64,000 nt of DNA, taken from Rhodovibrio salinarum DSM 9154 (GTDB lineage Bacteria; Pseudomonadota; Alphaproteobacteria; Kiloniellales; Rhodovibrionaceae). The DNA lies in assembly GCF_000515255.1 (NCBI RefSeq), contig NZ_KI911559.1:1-64000 (forward strand), in the 5' to 3' direction. The notes below the pieces were generated by a model. It did not search any database and was not told the origin of the DNA. It was given only the letters and a program-made list of their open reading frames with translations. Positions 1 to 8,064 of the stretch are shown here, piece by piece (the stretch's first letter is position 1; every line of letters begins with the position of its first letter). A program made the position numbers and the translations under genes.

Positions 1-588
1 GTAGAGCGGCAGGTAGCAGTAACAGTCGTAGTAGCCGTGAAAGAACCGTCCTTCCTGGCGGCCGTGGATCGGGTCGTCCGTGGCGTCCAGGTCGAGCGTG
101 ATGCGTGCCGGAGGCTTGGCGTGCGCGTCCAGGAAGAGATCGACGAACAGGTGTTCGATCGCGTCCGGATCGTGGGCGATCTTGCGGTACCGGTCGCCGT
201 CGACCGGGGCGTGCTCCAGCCGGTTCAGCGTGCTTTTGCCGGCCAGCGGCGCGCAGCGGGCCCGGCGCGCCTCCAGCCTGCCGAGAACGGGCCCGAGCAC
301 CGGGTCACGGCGCAGGTCGTCGTGATCGTTCAGATCCTCGTAGCCGAGCGCGATGCCGAACACGCGCTGGCCGACCAGGGTGCGGACATCATGAACGACG
401 CGACCTGCTGTCCGGCCATCCGTGAAGCAGGCGGCGAACCGGTCAACCAGGTTGATCGCCTTGTCGGTCGCGCCCAGCAGCAGCGCGCCGGCGTCCGAGG
501 TGATCGCCCCACCGCCAAAATCCGCCACCAACTCGCGGCGATCGAGGCGTGCGAAAAGCATAGAGTCCGGGTTACACTGTGTCGGCAT
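1..588 (-). mobile_element. IS1380-family transposase, N-terminal 196 residues (cut by window edge)
   Basis: The minus strand reads open from an ATG at 588 to the window edge. It gives the N-terminal half of a DDE transposase: an FGGGAITSDAGALLL region near residue 27, then LTLDLDATDDPIHG-type sequence leading into QEGRFFHGYYDCYCYLPLY at the edge. The LDxDxTDDPxHGxQ stretch is the first catalytic-Asp block of the IS1380 family. The family moves by cut-and-paste using terminal inverted repeats. The rest of the gene lies outside the window, so intactness cannot be judged. The right end of the element should lie a little beyond 588, possibly near 670-692 (tgagagatccgggttagccg), but I cannot confirm an inverted repeat without the other end. 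No frameshift is visible in the part seen. Confidence 0.85.
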
Positions 589-718
589 CGGGGGCTCCGC
601 TGAGATCGGGTTAAGTGTCTGTTGGCGCTTACACTTTCGCCGATTTCAGACCCCGATGCACCTTCCTTCGTGAGAGATCCGGGTTAGCCGGCCGACGATA
701 TTGCCCCTTGTTCCGCAC

Positions 719-759
719 ACAAAAAAAACGCCGCGCGTGCTTTGGGCACGCGCGGCGTT
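719..759 (-). terminator. Rho-independent terminator of the aminotransferase gene
   Basis: A 14-bp perfect stem (727-740 with 746-759, five-base loop) is followed on the minus strand by eight T residues (721-728 as A on the plus strand, partly inside the stem foot). It sits 34 bases past the stop codon of the class III aminotransferase, as expected for its terminator. Confidence 0.9.
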
Positions 760-792
760 CCATTGCGGTAACTCCGGCGGAATGCAGCCGCG

Positions 793-2208
793 TTACGCCG
801 CGTTGAGCAAGCCTTCGCGGGTGAGCTGATCGGTGAGCGCGTCGACGGCTTCCTTCGACGTCTCGACCAGACGGTCAACCTCCGCGCGGGTGATCGACAG
901 CGGCGGGGCGAAACCCAGAATGTCGCCGTGCGGCAGGGCCCGGGCGATCAGCCCACGCTCCAGGCAGGCACCGGCGATCTTGGCGCCGACCTTATGGCCG
1001 GGATCAAATGCAGTCTGGCTGGCCGGGTCGGCGACGAACTCCAGCGCGGCCAGCAGGCCAACCCCGCGCACCTCGCCAACCAGCGGGTGACCATCGAACG
1101 TCTCGTGCAGACGCTGCTGCAGGTAGCCGCCGGTGTCGCGGGCATTGCCGGTCAGGTCCTCGCCTTCCAGGATGTCCAGGTTGGCCAGCGCCGCGGCCGC
1201 GCCCAGCGGGTGGGCGGAATAGGTGTAGCCGTGGCTGAACGGACCGAACTGGTCGGATCCCTGCTGCAGCACCTCCCAGACCTTCTCGCCGATCATCGCG
1301 CCCGACAGCGGCACGTAAGCGCTGGTCAGCCCCTTGGCGATCGTCACCAGGTCCGGCTTCATGCCGTAGTGCTGCGAACCGTAGTAACTGCCGGTCCGTC
1401 CGAAGCCGCAAACCACCTCGTCAGCGATCAACAGCACGTCGTGCTTGTCCAGCACCTTCTGGATTTCCGCCCAATAGCCCTCGGGCGGCGGGATGATGCC
1501 ACCGGTGCCGAGCACCGGCTCGCCGATGAAGGCGGCGACCGTCTCGGGCCCCTCGGCCTCGATCTGCGCGTCCAACTCGGCCGCCAGCCGCTTGGAGAAC
1601 TCCTGCTCGCTCTCGCCCTTGCGCGCATTCCAGTAGTAGTGCGGCGTGGCGGCATGCTTAATCCGCTCCATCGGCAGGTCGAAAGCCTGGTGGAACACCG
1701 GCAGGCCGGTCATCGAGCCGGAGCAGACGCTGGCGCCATGGTAGCCGCGCTGGCGGGCGATGATCTTCTTCTTCTCCGGCTTGCCGCGCACGTTGTTGTA
1801 GTACCAGACCAGCTTCGCCTGGGTCTCGTTCGCGTCCGAGCCGGACATGCCGTAGTAGACCCGCTGCATGTTGTTCGGCGCGTTGCGCAGCAGCCGATCC
1901 GACAGGCGGATCGTCGGCTCGTTCGAATGCATGGCGTAGGCATGGTAGTAGGCCAGTTGGCTCGCTTGCGCGTGGATCGCATCCGCGATCTCCTTGCGGC
2001 CGTAGCCGACGTTCACGCAGTACAGGCCGGCGAAGCCGTCGAGGTACGCGCGCCCCTTCTGATCGTGGATCGTGACCCCGGAACCACCGGTGACGATGCG
2101 CAGGTCGCCCAGTTCCCCGGCCGCATAGTCCTTGGCGTGCGTGAACGGGTGCAGGACGGACTGCCGGTCCATCTCCTCCAGCGAGAGATTGTGGCTGCGC
2201 TCAGTCAT
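793..2208 (-). CDS. class III pyridoxal-phosphate aminotransferase (omega-amino acid:pyruvate type)
   Basis: 471 residues, normal for class III aminotransferases, which move an amino group from an omega-amino acid or amine to pyruvate or another keto acid using PLP. Visible landmarks are the phosphate-binding SGSDANE segment (about 122-128), the IADEVVCGFGRTG block with the PLP-pairing Asp263, and the Schiff-base lysine K292 in TIAKGLTSAY. The start at 2208 has a good ribosome site (AAGGGGA). A strong terminator follows, so the gene is probably monocistronic. Sequence style matches putrescine/taurine/beta-alanine:pyruvate enzymes; the exact substrate cannot be read from sequence. A role in compatible-solute or polyamine nitrogen turnover is possible but is only inference from the ectoine-type genes 20 kb away. 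Confidence 0.88.
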   Translation of the reverse strand: MTERSHNLSLEEMDRQSVLHPFTHAKDYAAGELGDLRIVTGGSGVTIHDQKGRAYLDGFAGLYCVNVGYGRKEIADAIHAQASQLAYYHAYAMHSNEPTIRLSDRLLRNAPNNMQRVYYGMSGSDANETQAKLVWYYNNVRGKPEKKKIIARQRGYHGASVCSGSMTGLPVFHQAFDLPMERIKHAATPHYYWNARKGESEQEFSKRLAAELDAQIEAEGPETVAAFIGEPVLGTGGIIPPPEGYWAEIQKVLDKHDVLLIADEVVCGFGRTGSYYGSQHYGMKPDLVTIAKGLTSAYVPLSGAMIGEKVWEVLQQGSDQFGPFSHGYTYSAHPLGAAAALANLDILEGEDLTGNARDTGGYLQQRLHETFDGHPLVGEVRGVGLLAALEFVADPASQTAFDPGHKVGAKIAGACLERGLIARALPHGDILGFAPPLSITRAEVDRLVETSKEAVDALTDQLTREGLLNAA

Positions 2209-2500
2209 CGGTTTATCCCCTTGTGTTTCTCGTTGTCTGCTGCGGACGTCGTCTATCGATGCCCAGCCTTAGCCGCCCGCATATGGCAGCGTCGAGGCCG
2301 CAAGATGGCTTTCCGACGGTCATCACCGCCGGCCCGCATGGCTTCTGCGAACGCCCGCGATCCGCGCGTCCGGGTGTACCAGCGCAGATACCGTTTGTGT
2401 GTTCAAACCTGACCGGCTGTGACGGCAGGCCTATCGGGCGTCGGGCGGATACGCAGATAGGTTTTCTGCAGGCTGGCATCCGCGCTAAACGGCCACGGAA

Positions 2501-3058
2501 CTAGGCCGATTGGCCGGCCGGTGGAGGCATCGTGTCCAGCGCCTCCGGCGGGTTCGCGCGGGGAGCGAAGGCGCGGTGCCCGCGCACCTCGTCGAAATGC
2601 TTGAGCGCCCAGTGCACGCTTGGAAACGCGAGCTCCGACCACGGCAACGCATCCCAGTCGAACAGGGCAACCTCCTGACTTTCCGGTCCGGCCGCAATGT
2701 CAGGCGTGGTCAGGCTAGCCCGGTAGATCAGCTGCACCTGACTGATCCGCTCGATCGTGTAGACCGCCAGCAACTGGTCGATTGCGATATCGGCGGTCGC
2801 TTCTTCCCAGGCTTCCCGACGCGCGCCCGCTTCGGCTCCCTCATTCAACTCCAGATAGCCTGCCGGGAGCGTCCAGTAGCCCACGCAGGGCGGAATCGCG
2901 CGGCGGCACAGCAGGATACGGCGATCGTATTCGACCACCGAGCCGACAACGATCTTCGGGTTCTGGTAGTAAACGAAGCCGCAATCGCCGCAGACGAGAC
3001 GCTCTCGGTCGTCACCCTGCGGAATCTTCCGGACGAATGGGGAATCGGGCGCGGTCAT
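2501..3058 (-). CDS. Nudix hydrolase with N-terminal zinc-ribbon half
   Basis: 185 residues. The N-terminus carries a CGDCG knuckle (C23, C26) followed by FVYYQNPKIVVGSVV, the short zinc-ribbon lead-in seen in NudC-like and other Nudix proteins. A good Nudix box follows from about residue 67 (GYLELNEGAEAGARREAWEE), containing the metal-binding REAWEE helix. Such enzymes hydrolyse nucleoside diphosphates linked to another moiety. The open frame extends upstream to 3223, but the extension is Ala/Pro/Arg-rich and matches no domain, so the ATG at 3058 is chosen; it begins MTAPDSPFVRKIP, just before the zinc knuckle. Only two cysteines are seen, so zinc binding may need another partner. Substrate unknown. 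Confidence 0.85.
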   Translation of the reverse strand: MTAPDSPFVRKIPQGDDRERLVCGDCGFVYYQNPKIVVGSVVEYDRRILLCRRAIPPCVGYWTLPAGYLELNEGAEAGARREAWEEATADIAIDQLLAVYTIERISQVQLIYRASLTTPDIAAGPESQEVALFDWDALPWSELAFPSVHWALKHFDEVRGHRAFAPRANPPEALDTMPPPAGQSA

Positions 3059-3176
3059 GACGGCTGGGAGTGTGGCGCCCGAACCGGTCGCCGGCAAGGC
3101 GCGGCCGGGCCCCCTACCTCCCGGCCGCACGTCGCCCGCCAGGGCAACGGGTGAACAAGACCTTTCGTATCCGTGC

Positions 3177-3437
3177 CTACACGCGGATGTCGAGGAAGGT
3201 GCCGCGCGGATAGCTGGTGCCATCGGCTGCGGCGCGCGCAGCGGACGCGCTCGGATCGGTGGGCCGGGCGGCCTGTGCGGCGTCCGACTGGGTCTTGCCT
3301 TGGATCTGCGCGGGGTCGGTCGGCTTCGCCGCGGCCTTGGCCTGCGCCGCCTGCCCTGGCTGCTGTGGCTTCGCCAAACCTTCCAGGGCCCGGAAGAAGC
3401 TCAGGCCCGGACTGACCTGTCCGTTGGGTACCTGCAT
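3177..3437 (-). CDS. small conserved-looking protein ending PRGTFLDIRV
   Basis: 86 residues, rich in Ala, Gln and Pro in the middle (about 22-65), with a hydrophobic start (LSFFRALEGLAKP) and a defined C-terminus (SYPRGTFLDIRV). Alphaproteobacteria carry short proteins of this style with a conserved RG-x-x-x-D-x-x-V tail, often near motility genes, but I do not recall a named family and assign no function. It faces the intergenic region with two CtrA-type boxes (3525-3539, 3683-3698), so it may be under cell-cycle control. It could still be a chance frame, but the ordered C-terminus and promoter context argue that it is real. Confidence 0.5.
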   Translation of the reverse strand: MQVPNGQVSPGLSFFRALEGLAKPQQPGQAAQAKAAAKPTDPAQIQGKTQSDAAQAARPTDPSASAARAAADGTSYPRGTFLDIRV

Positions 3438-3524
3438 GGCGTTGTCTTGCGCTCCAAATGACGACGCATCCGCCGAGTCGCTAACGCGTCGAGAATTACG
3501 ATACGTGGTTTAGCCCGACGGCTC

Positions 3525-3539
3525 TTAAAGGTCGGTTAA
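3525..3539. promoter_or_regulatory. CtrA-type box TTAA-N7-TTAA (perfect)
   Basis: TTAA at 3525-3528 and TTAA at 3536-3539 are separated by exactly seven bases (aggtcgg). This matches the direct-repeat half-sites bound by the alphaproteobacterial master cell-cycle regulator CtrA. It lies 88 bases upstream of the minus-strand small gene and about 320 bases upstream of the DUF2336 start. Confidence 0.6.
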
Positions 3540-3682
3540 TTCGCCGCACGCGCCGTAGGCCGAGCGCGTTCGATTTTTTCTACAATTTGAGATAGTTACG
3601 ACGTTTCTGCCCACACCGTCTCGCTTAAAATCACCCCGGAAACCGGCGTGCATATCCGTAATTTTCCTGCTATTTCGGTGCG

Positions 3683-3698
3683 TTAGTCCTTTCTTAAC
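3683..3698. promoter_or_regulatory. CtrA-type box TTAG-N7-TTAAC (one mismatch)
   Basis: TTAG at 3683-3686, seven bases, then TTAAC at 3694-3698. One base differs from the CtrA consensus TTAA-N7-TTAAC. A second box in the same intergenic region strengthens the case for CtrA control. Its position about 160 bases before the ATG at 3858 suits a promoter for the DUF2336 / kinase operon. Confidence 0.55.
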
Positions 3699-3857
3699 AT
3701 CGCTTGCATGAAATAACAGTTGTCAGTTTTCGCCAAGTGCGCACAGGGCGGGACAGATGGCCTGAAGCGCTTCCGTGCAAGGGCAGTGGGGGATGTTCGG
3801 GATGCGTCGCGTCTGCTGAAGGCGTGCGACGGGCGGATCCTCGACAAGGCATCGATT

Positions 3858-5000
3858 ATGGCACAACCCGATCACGTTGCAGATCTGCTGGAGCTTGCCC
3901 GCGACCGGTCTCTGGCCGCCCGGCAGACCCTTGTCGACATGATCGGCGACCTCTTCTGCGAGCGCAGCTCGGTCCTAAGCGAACGCGAGCGCGCGCTGAT
4001 GACCGAAATTCTGGAAAAGCTGGTCGGCGGATTCGAAACCGACGTACGCCGGCAGCTGGCCGACCGGCTGGCCGACAAACCGGCCGCCCCACCCGGTCTG
4101 CTCGATGTCCTGGCAAACGATGAGATCGAGGTGGCGCGCCCGGTGTTGATGCGTTCGCGCGTCCTGCGCGAGGCTGATCTGATCGCCGTCGTGCGCAACC
4201 GAACCCGCCAGCACCAGCTGGCCGTCGCGATGCGCCAGGAAGTCAGCGCGCCGGTCGCGGACGCGCTGGTGGGAACCGGCGACAGCGGCGTGATTGAAGC
4301 GCTGTTGCGTAACGAAAGCGCGCAAATCTCGCAAGCCACGATGGATTATCTGGTGGAGCAGGCGCAGACGGTCGACAGCTTTCAGGAACCCTTGGTCTGG
4401 CGCGGCGATCTGGCCCCGGCGCTGGCCCAACGCCTGTACTGGTTCGTCTCGGCCGCGCTGCGGGAACGGCTGCTGGCCCGCTTCGACATTCAGCCAAACG
4501 CACTCGACGACGCGCTGGAAGCTGCCACCCAAGTGCTGACCGATACCGTCGAGACGCATCCCGACCAACCGACAGCGGCGCAAAAGCTGGCCCGGCACAT
4601 CGCCCAGACGCATGGCATCGACCAAGCTCTTTTGCTGAAGACGCTACGCGCCGGTGAGATTCCGTTGTTCGAGGCGCTGTTTGCCGAACTAAGCGGCATC
4701 CGCCCACCGCGCCTGCAGCACGTGTTGTACGAAACCGGCGGCAAAGGGCTGGCCATCGTCTGCAAGGCGCTGGACATCGACAAGGCAACCTTCACCCCGA
4801 TCTACCTCCTAAGTCGCAAGGGCGAGAGCGGCGCGCAGGTCGTCAATCCCAAGGCGCTCTCCAGCGTGATGAGCTTTTTCACCAGGGTCCGTATGGCGGA
4901 CGCTCAGGAGGTGTTGCGCAGCTGGCAACGCGACCACCGCTATCAGGACGCCCTCCTGACACTCGCGGAGGACCTCTGTGTCGATTCCGGACGGCCCTAA
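3858..5000 (+). CDS. DUF2336 domain-containing protein
   Basis: 380 residues from the ATG at 3858 (AAGG eight bases upstream). The N-terminus MAQPDHVADLLELARDRSL followed by an FCERSSVLSERERALMTEIL segment is typical of DUF2336, an alphaproteobacterial all-helical family built of short repeats. No catalytic motif is visible. The family's function is unknown, though members often sit beside signalling genes. Here its stop overlaps the start of a PAS histidine kinase by 23 bases, so the two are translationally coupled and probably act together. An alternative TTG start at 3720 would add 46 residues but has no ribosome site and would lie very close to the CtrA box at 3683. Confidence 0.8.
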   Translation: MAQPDHVADLLELARDRSLAARQTLVDMIGDLFCERSSVLSERERALMTEILEKLVGGFETDVRRQLADRLADKPAAPPGLLDVLANDEIEVARPVLMRSRVLREADLIAVVRNRTRQHQLAVAMRQEVSAPVADALVGTGDSGVIEALLRNESAQISQATMDYLVEQAQTVDSFQEPLVWRGDLAPALAQRLYWFVSAALRERLLARFDIQPNALDDALEAATQVLTDTVETHPDQPTAAQKLARHIAQTHGIDQALLLKTLRAGEIPLFEALFAELSGIRPPRLQHVLYETGGKGLAIVCKALDIDKATFTPIYLLSRKGESGAQVVNPKALSSVMSFFTRVRMADAQEVLRSWQRDHRYQDALLTLAEDLCVDSGRP

Positions 5001-6249
5001 CAGCGCAGACAACGATGCGATGGCCGCTGGCCCGATATCCACGGGACTGGCGGATACGGCTCCCGCGCACACGCAGGCAGCGTACACGCAGCCGGCGCGC
5101 GACGAGACGGCGGCCCTGCGCGCCGAGTTGGCCCGCACGCGCGCGCGGCTCGACGACATCTCCCGCCTGGTCTCGGACTGGATCTGGGAGGTCGACCGCA
5201 ACGCACGTATCGTCTCGGTTTCGCCACGGGTCATGGCGGCCCTGGGCTATCATCCGATGGAGCTGGTCGGCCGCCCCTTCACCGAGGTGATCGGTCTTGA
5301 GCTGCCGATCACGGCCTCCCATCCCGACGGGCCGGTCCACGCCCGCCCGTTTCGCGACCGGGAAGTCCAGATCACGAACCACTGCGGCCAACCCCGGAGC
5401 TTCCGGCTGTCGGGTCTGCCGGTGTTCTGTCAGACCACCGGCCGGTTCGAAGGCTACCGCGGCACGGCGCAGGATGTGACCGAACTGCGCGCGCGCGAAG
5501 CCGCGCTTTTGGAAGCCAAGAACACCGCCGAGGAAGCCAACCGCACGAAGAGCGATTTCCTGGCGCAGATGAGCCACGAGCTGCGCACGCCGCTGAACGC
5601 GATCCTGGGCTTTTCGGAGATCATGCAGAGTGAAGCCCTGGGCCCGATCGGAACGCCGCAATACAAAGGCTACATCGCCGACATCGCCACCAGCGCCCAG
5701 CACCTGTCCCAGATGATCAACGACGTCCTCGACGTCGCCAAGCTGGAGGCGGGCAAGTTCCAGATCTACGAAGACGTGGTGAACCCCGCCGAGTTGATCG
5801 ACCGGGCGCTGCGGATCGTCACGCCCCGCGCCCGCGACGCCGGCGTCGAGCTCACAAAACCGCAGATTCCAGCCGGCATCACCCTGCTCGCGGACGAACA
5901 AAAGCTGCTACAGGTGTTGCTGAACCTGCTGTCAAACGCGATCAAGTTCACGCCCAGCGGCGGGCATGTGTCCTTGAAAGCCGAAGTCGACGGCACAGGT
6001 GCGTACGGGCTGTCGATCACGGACACCGGAATCGGCATGAGCGCAAAGGATCAGGAGGTCGCGCTCTCTCCGTTCGGGCAAGTCGATAGCTCGCTCTCCC
6101 GCCGCTACGAAGGAACCGGGCTCGGCCTGCCGCTGTCGAAGGCGCTGGTGGAACTGCACGGCGGCCGGCTGGAGATCGACAGTGCGCCCGAGGCCGGGAC
6201 GTCCGTGCGCGTTACCCTGCCCATCGGGCGGGTCGAAGCGGCCGCCTGA
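4978..6249 (+). CDS. PAS-domain sensor histidine kinase
   Basis: 423 residues with no membrane segment, so a cytoplasmic sensor. Order: a low-complexity N-terminus (1-45), a short coiled stretch, a PAS domain (about 60-170, starting VSDWIWEVDRNARIVSVSP), then HisKA with FLAQMSHELRTPLNAILGFS and phospho-acceptor H200, and a HATPase with LLNLLSNAIKFTPSGG (N box), ITDTGIGMS (G1) and GTGLGLPLSKAL (G2). It resembles PleC/DivJ-like kinases of alphaproteobacteria. The GTG start at 4978 has GGAGG upstream and lies inside the end of the DUF2336 gene. No cognate response regulator is adjacent. Given the CtrA boxes upstream, a role in the cell-cycle phosphorelay is a fair guess, not shown. Confidence 0.9.
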   Translation: MSIPDGPNSADNDAMAAGPISTGLADTAPAHTQAAYTQPARDETAALRAELARTRARLDDISRLVSDWIWEVDRNARIVSVSPRVMAALGYHPMELVGRPFTEVIGLELPITASHPDGPVHARPFRDREVQITNHCGQPRSFRLSGLPVFCQTTGRFEGYRGTAQDVTELRAREAALLEAKNTAEEANRTKSDFLAQMSHELRTPLNAILGFSEIMQSEALGPIGTPQYKGYIADIATSAQHLSQMINDVLDVAKLEAGKFQIYEDVVNPAELIDRALRIVTPRARDAGVELTKPQIPAGITLLADEQKLLQVLLNLLSNAIKFTPSGGHVSLKAEVDGTGAYGLSITDTGIGMSAKDQEVALSPFGQVDSSLSRRYEGTGLGLPLSKALVELHGGRLEIDSAPEAGTSVRVTLPIGRVEAAA

Positions 6250-6263
6250 CGGAGCGCCGCCTC

Positions 6264-7109
6264 TTACGCCGGATCCCATTGCGGCGCCCAGGACGGATCG
6301 ATGACCCGCGTGCCGCCCATCAGCTGAGCGATCCGCGCCTGATCCTCCCGATCCAACGCGAAATCGAAGATCTCGAAATTGGCGCGGGCGTGCTCGACCG
6401 AAGACGATTTCGGGATCGCCGCAACGTCGCCCTGCTCGACCAGCCAGCGCAGCGCAACCTGTGCGGCCGTCTTGCCGTGCTTCTCGCCGATCGCCTGCAG
6501 CGTCGGATCGTTCGGCACCCGCCCCTGGGCGAGCGGACAGTAAGCGGTTAGGAACAGCCCCAACCGACGTGCTTCCTGAAGCACCGGCTGCTGGTTCAGG
6601 AAAGGGTGGTATTCGACCTGGTTGCAGACGATGTCCGCGCCGTTCTGCTCCACAGCTTCCTGCATCAAGCCCACCGTGAAGTTGGACACGCCGACGTAAC
6701 GCACCTTGCCGGCGCGCTGCAGATCCGCCAGGGCGCGCAGCGATTCCGACAGCGGCACCCTCGCGTTCGGCCAGTGGATCAGCAATAGATCCAGATAGTC
6801 GGTCTGCAGCTTGGTCAGACTGTCGTCGGCGGCCGCGGTCAGGTCATCGTAGTGCAGTTGATCCATCCAGACCTTGGAGGTCAGGAACACCTGATCGCGC
6901 GGCACTTCCGATTCCCGGATGCCGGCGCCCACGGCCTCCTCGTTGCCGTACCTTTTGGCCGTGTCGACATGGCGATAACCGATCGACAGCGCCGCTTTCA
7001 CCATATCGCGGCAAACCGCCCCCTCGAGCGTGAAGGTGCCGAAGCCGAGCGCGGGCACACGCACACCGTAGGAGGAAATGATCGTCTGTTGATCGGTCGT
7101 CGCCGTCAT
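6264..7109 (-). CDS. aldo/keto reductase (2,5-diketogluconate reductase type)
   Basis: 281 residues, the usual length for NADPH-dependent aldo/keto reductases. The catalytic tetrad is visible: D49 (GYRHVDTAKRYGNEEA), Y54, K79 (TSKVW) and H112 (LLLIHWPN). The C-terminal cofactor segment (AIPKSSSVEHARANFEIFDF) is also present. The enzyme reduces carbonyl substrates; the target is not deducible. The ATG at 7109 has AAGGA upstream. It converges on the PAS kinase gene with only 14 bases between the stops. Confidence 0.9.
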   Translation of the reverse strand: MTATTDQQTIISSYGVRVPALGFGTFTLEGAVCRDMVKAALSIGYRHVDTAKRYGNEEAVGAGIRESEVPRDQVFLTSKVWMDQLHYDDLTAAADDSLTKLQTDYLDLLLIHWPNARVPLSESLRALADLQRAGKVRYVGVSNFTVGLMQEAVEQNGADIVCNQVEYHPFLNQQPVLQEARRLGLFLTAYCPLAQGRVPNDPTLQAIGEKHGKTAAQVALRWLVEQGDVAAIPKSSSVEHARANFEIFDFALDREDQARIAQLMGGTRVIDPSWAPQWDPA

Positions 7110-7233
7110 GCTCGTTCCTTCGCCGTCGGTCGTCTTGTCACTCTTGAGGTTTCGCCCAAAAGATGGGAATCCCCCTGCGATAGCGCCAGGGGCGTCACGG
7201 AAGCGTCATCCGGTCTGCCGTCGATCAAGGAGG

Positions 7234-8064
7234 TCAGCCGTCGCGGGTCTCCATCCAGGCGAGCGCCTTTGAGATCCAGCCGGGCTCCAGCCGGTGCCCG
7301 CCATCGTGCAGGCAGACCTTGAGCCGGCCGCGCGCACACGAGGTCCACATCCGGCATCGCAGCCCGTCGTCCGTCCCCTGTCGATCGGGTGCGGCCGGAC
7401 AGGCATTGTGCCGCTTGAGCAGGCCAAGCGCGCGCACCGTATCGCCCTGCCGCCAATTGTCGCCGATCGGGCGGCCTTCCAGCGGCACCACCTCGTCGCT
7501 CAGACCATGGATATGCATTAGATCGATGCCCGGGGCCGGACAGGCCTCCGGCAGCGGTCGCCAGAACGCCCCCGCGACCGCCGCAAAGGCCGTGTAGTCG
7601 CCGCCGCGATAGCAGGCAACGTCCCAAACCATCGACGCGCCCTGCGAGAAGCCCGCGAGGAGCAGCGGCTTACCGGCCAGGGCGAACCGCTGCACGGCGT
7701 CCCGGCGCACCTGCTCCAGGAAAGCCAGCTCGTCGCGGTCGTGATCGGCGGGAGAGCCAACGTGGTTCCAGGTGCCGTCCCGACCGTGCGGGGCGATCAG
7801 CAGATGGCCGGCCGACTGCACCGCCCGGACCAGGGCCGCGTTCTGGATCACCCGACGACCGCTACCCTTGTAGCCGTGCAGGAAGATCACCGCCCCCTGA
7901 ACCGAACGGTCATCCGCCTTTGGCACGGCGGCGGAGTAGTAGCGGCCCAGCTCGACCCGGCACGGCGCGTCGACGCCGCCGCAGGCATCGGCATCCCCCG
8001 GTATCAGATAAGCCGCCGCAAACATCCCAAGGGCGGCAAGGCTGGCGCGCCACCCCACCGTCAA
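7234..8064 (-). CDS. secreted alpha/beta hydrolase (PHB-depolymerase/feruloyl-esterase-like)
   Basis: 276 residues. A signal peptide (MTVGWRASLAALGMFAAAYL) predicts export. The fold markers are the oxyanion HGYKGSG (63-69), the nucleophile elbow GFSQGASM with S140, an acidic residue in HGLSDEVVPLEG and a histidine in DGGHRLEP. Six or more cysteines suggest disulphides. This matches the LpqC / polyhydroxybutyrate-depolymerase-like esterase group; the true ester substrate is unknown. Its start overlaps the stop of the upstream OpgH gene by 4 bases (ATGA type), so the two are coupled. This raises the possibility that the hydrolase trims or modifies the periplasmic glucan or its substituents. Confidence 0.8.
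   Translation of the reverse strand: MTVGWRASLAALGMFAAAYLIPGDADACGGVDAPCRVELGRYYSAAVPKADDRSVQGAVIFLHGYKGSGRRVIQNAALVRAVQSAGHLLIAPHGRDGTWNHVGSPADHDRDELAFLEQVRRDAVQRFALAGKPLLLAGFSQGASMVWDVACYRGGDYTAFAAVAGAFWRPLPEACPAPGIDLMHIHGLSDEVVPLEGRPIGDNWRQGDTVRALGLLKRHNACPAAPDRQGTDDGLRCRMWTSCARGRLKVCLHDGGHRLEPGWISKALAWMETRDG

Larger units (their letters stand above)
3438..3857. other. AT-richer divergent intergenic region with CtrA-type sites
   Basis: This stretch is clearly poorer in GC than its flanks and separates the minus-strand small protein (starts 3437) from the DUF2336 gene (chosen start 3858). It holds two CtrA-type boxes and otherwise no feature I recognise. The in-frame codons from a TTG at 3720 to 3858 might be translated, but no ribosome site precedes that TTG. 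Confidence 0.6.

Noticed and set aside
37-603. 188-codon open frame on the plus strand at the left edge
   Set aside because: It is antisense to a clear IS1380-type transposase and shows no domain.
928-2412. 494-codon open frame on the plus strand
   Set aside because: It lies antisense to the class III aminotransferase gene; long reverse frames are common at this GC content.
3720-3857. TTG start adding 46 residues to the DUF2336 protein
   Set aside because: No ribosome site and it would lie very close to a CtrA box; the ATG at 3858 has AAGG upstream.
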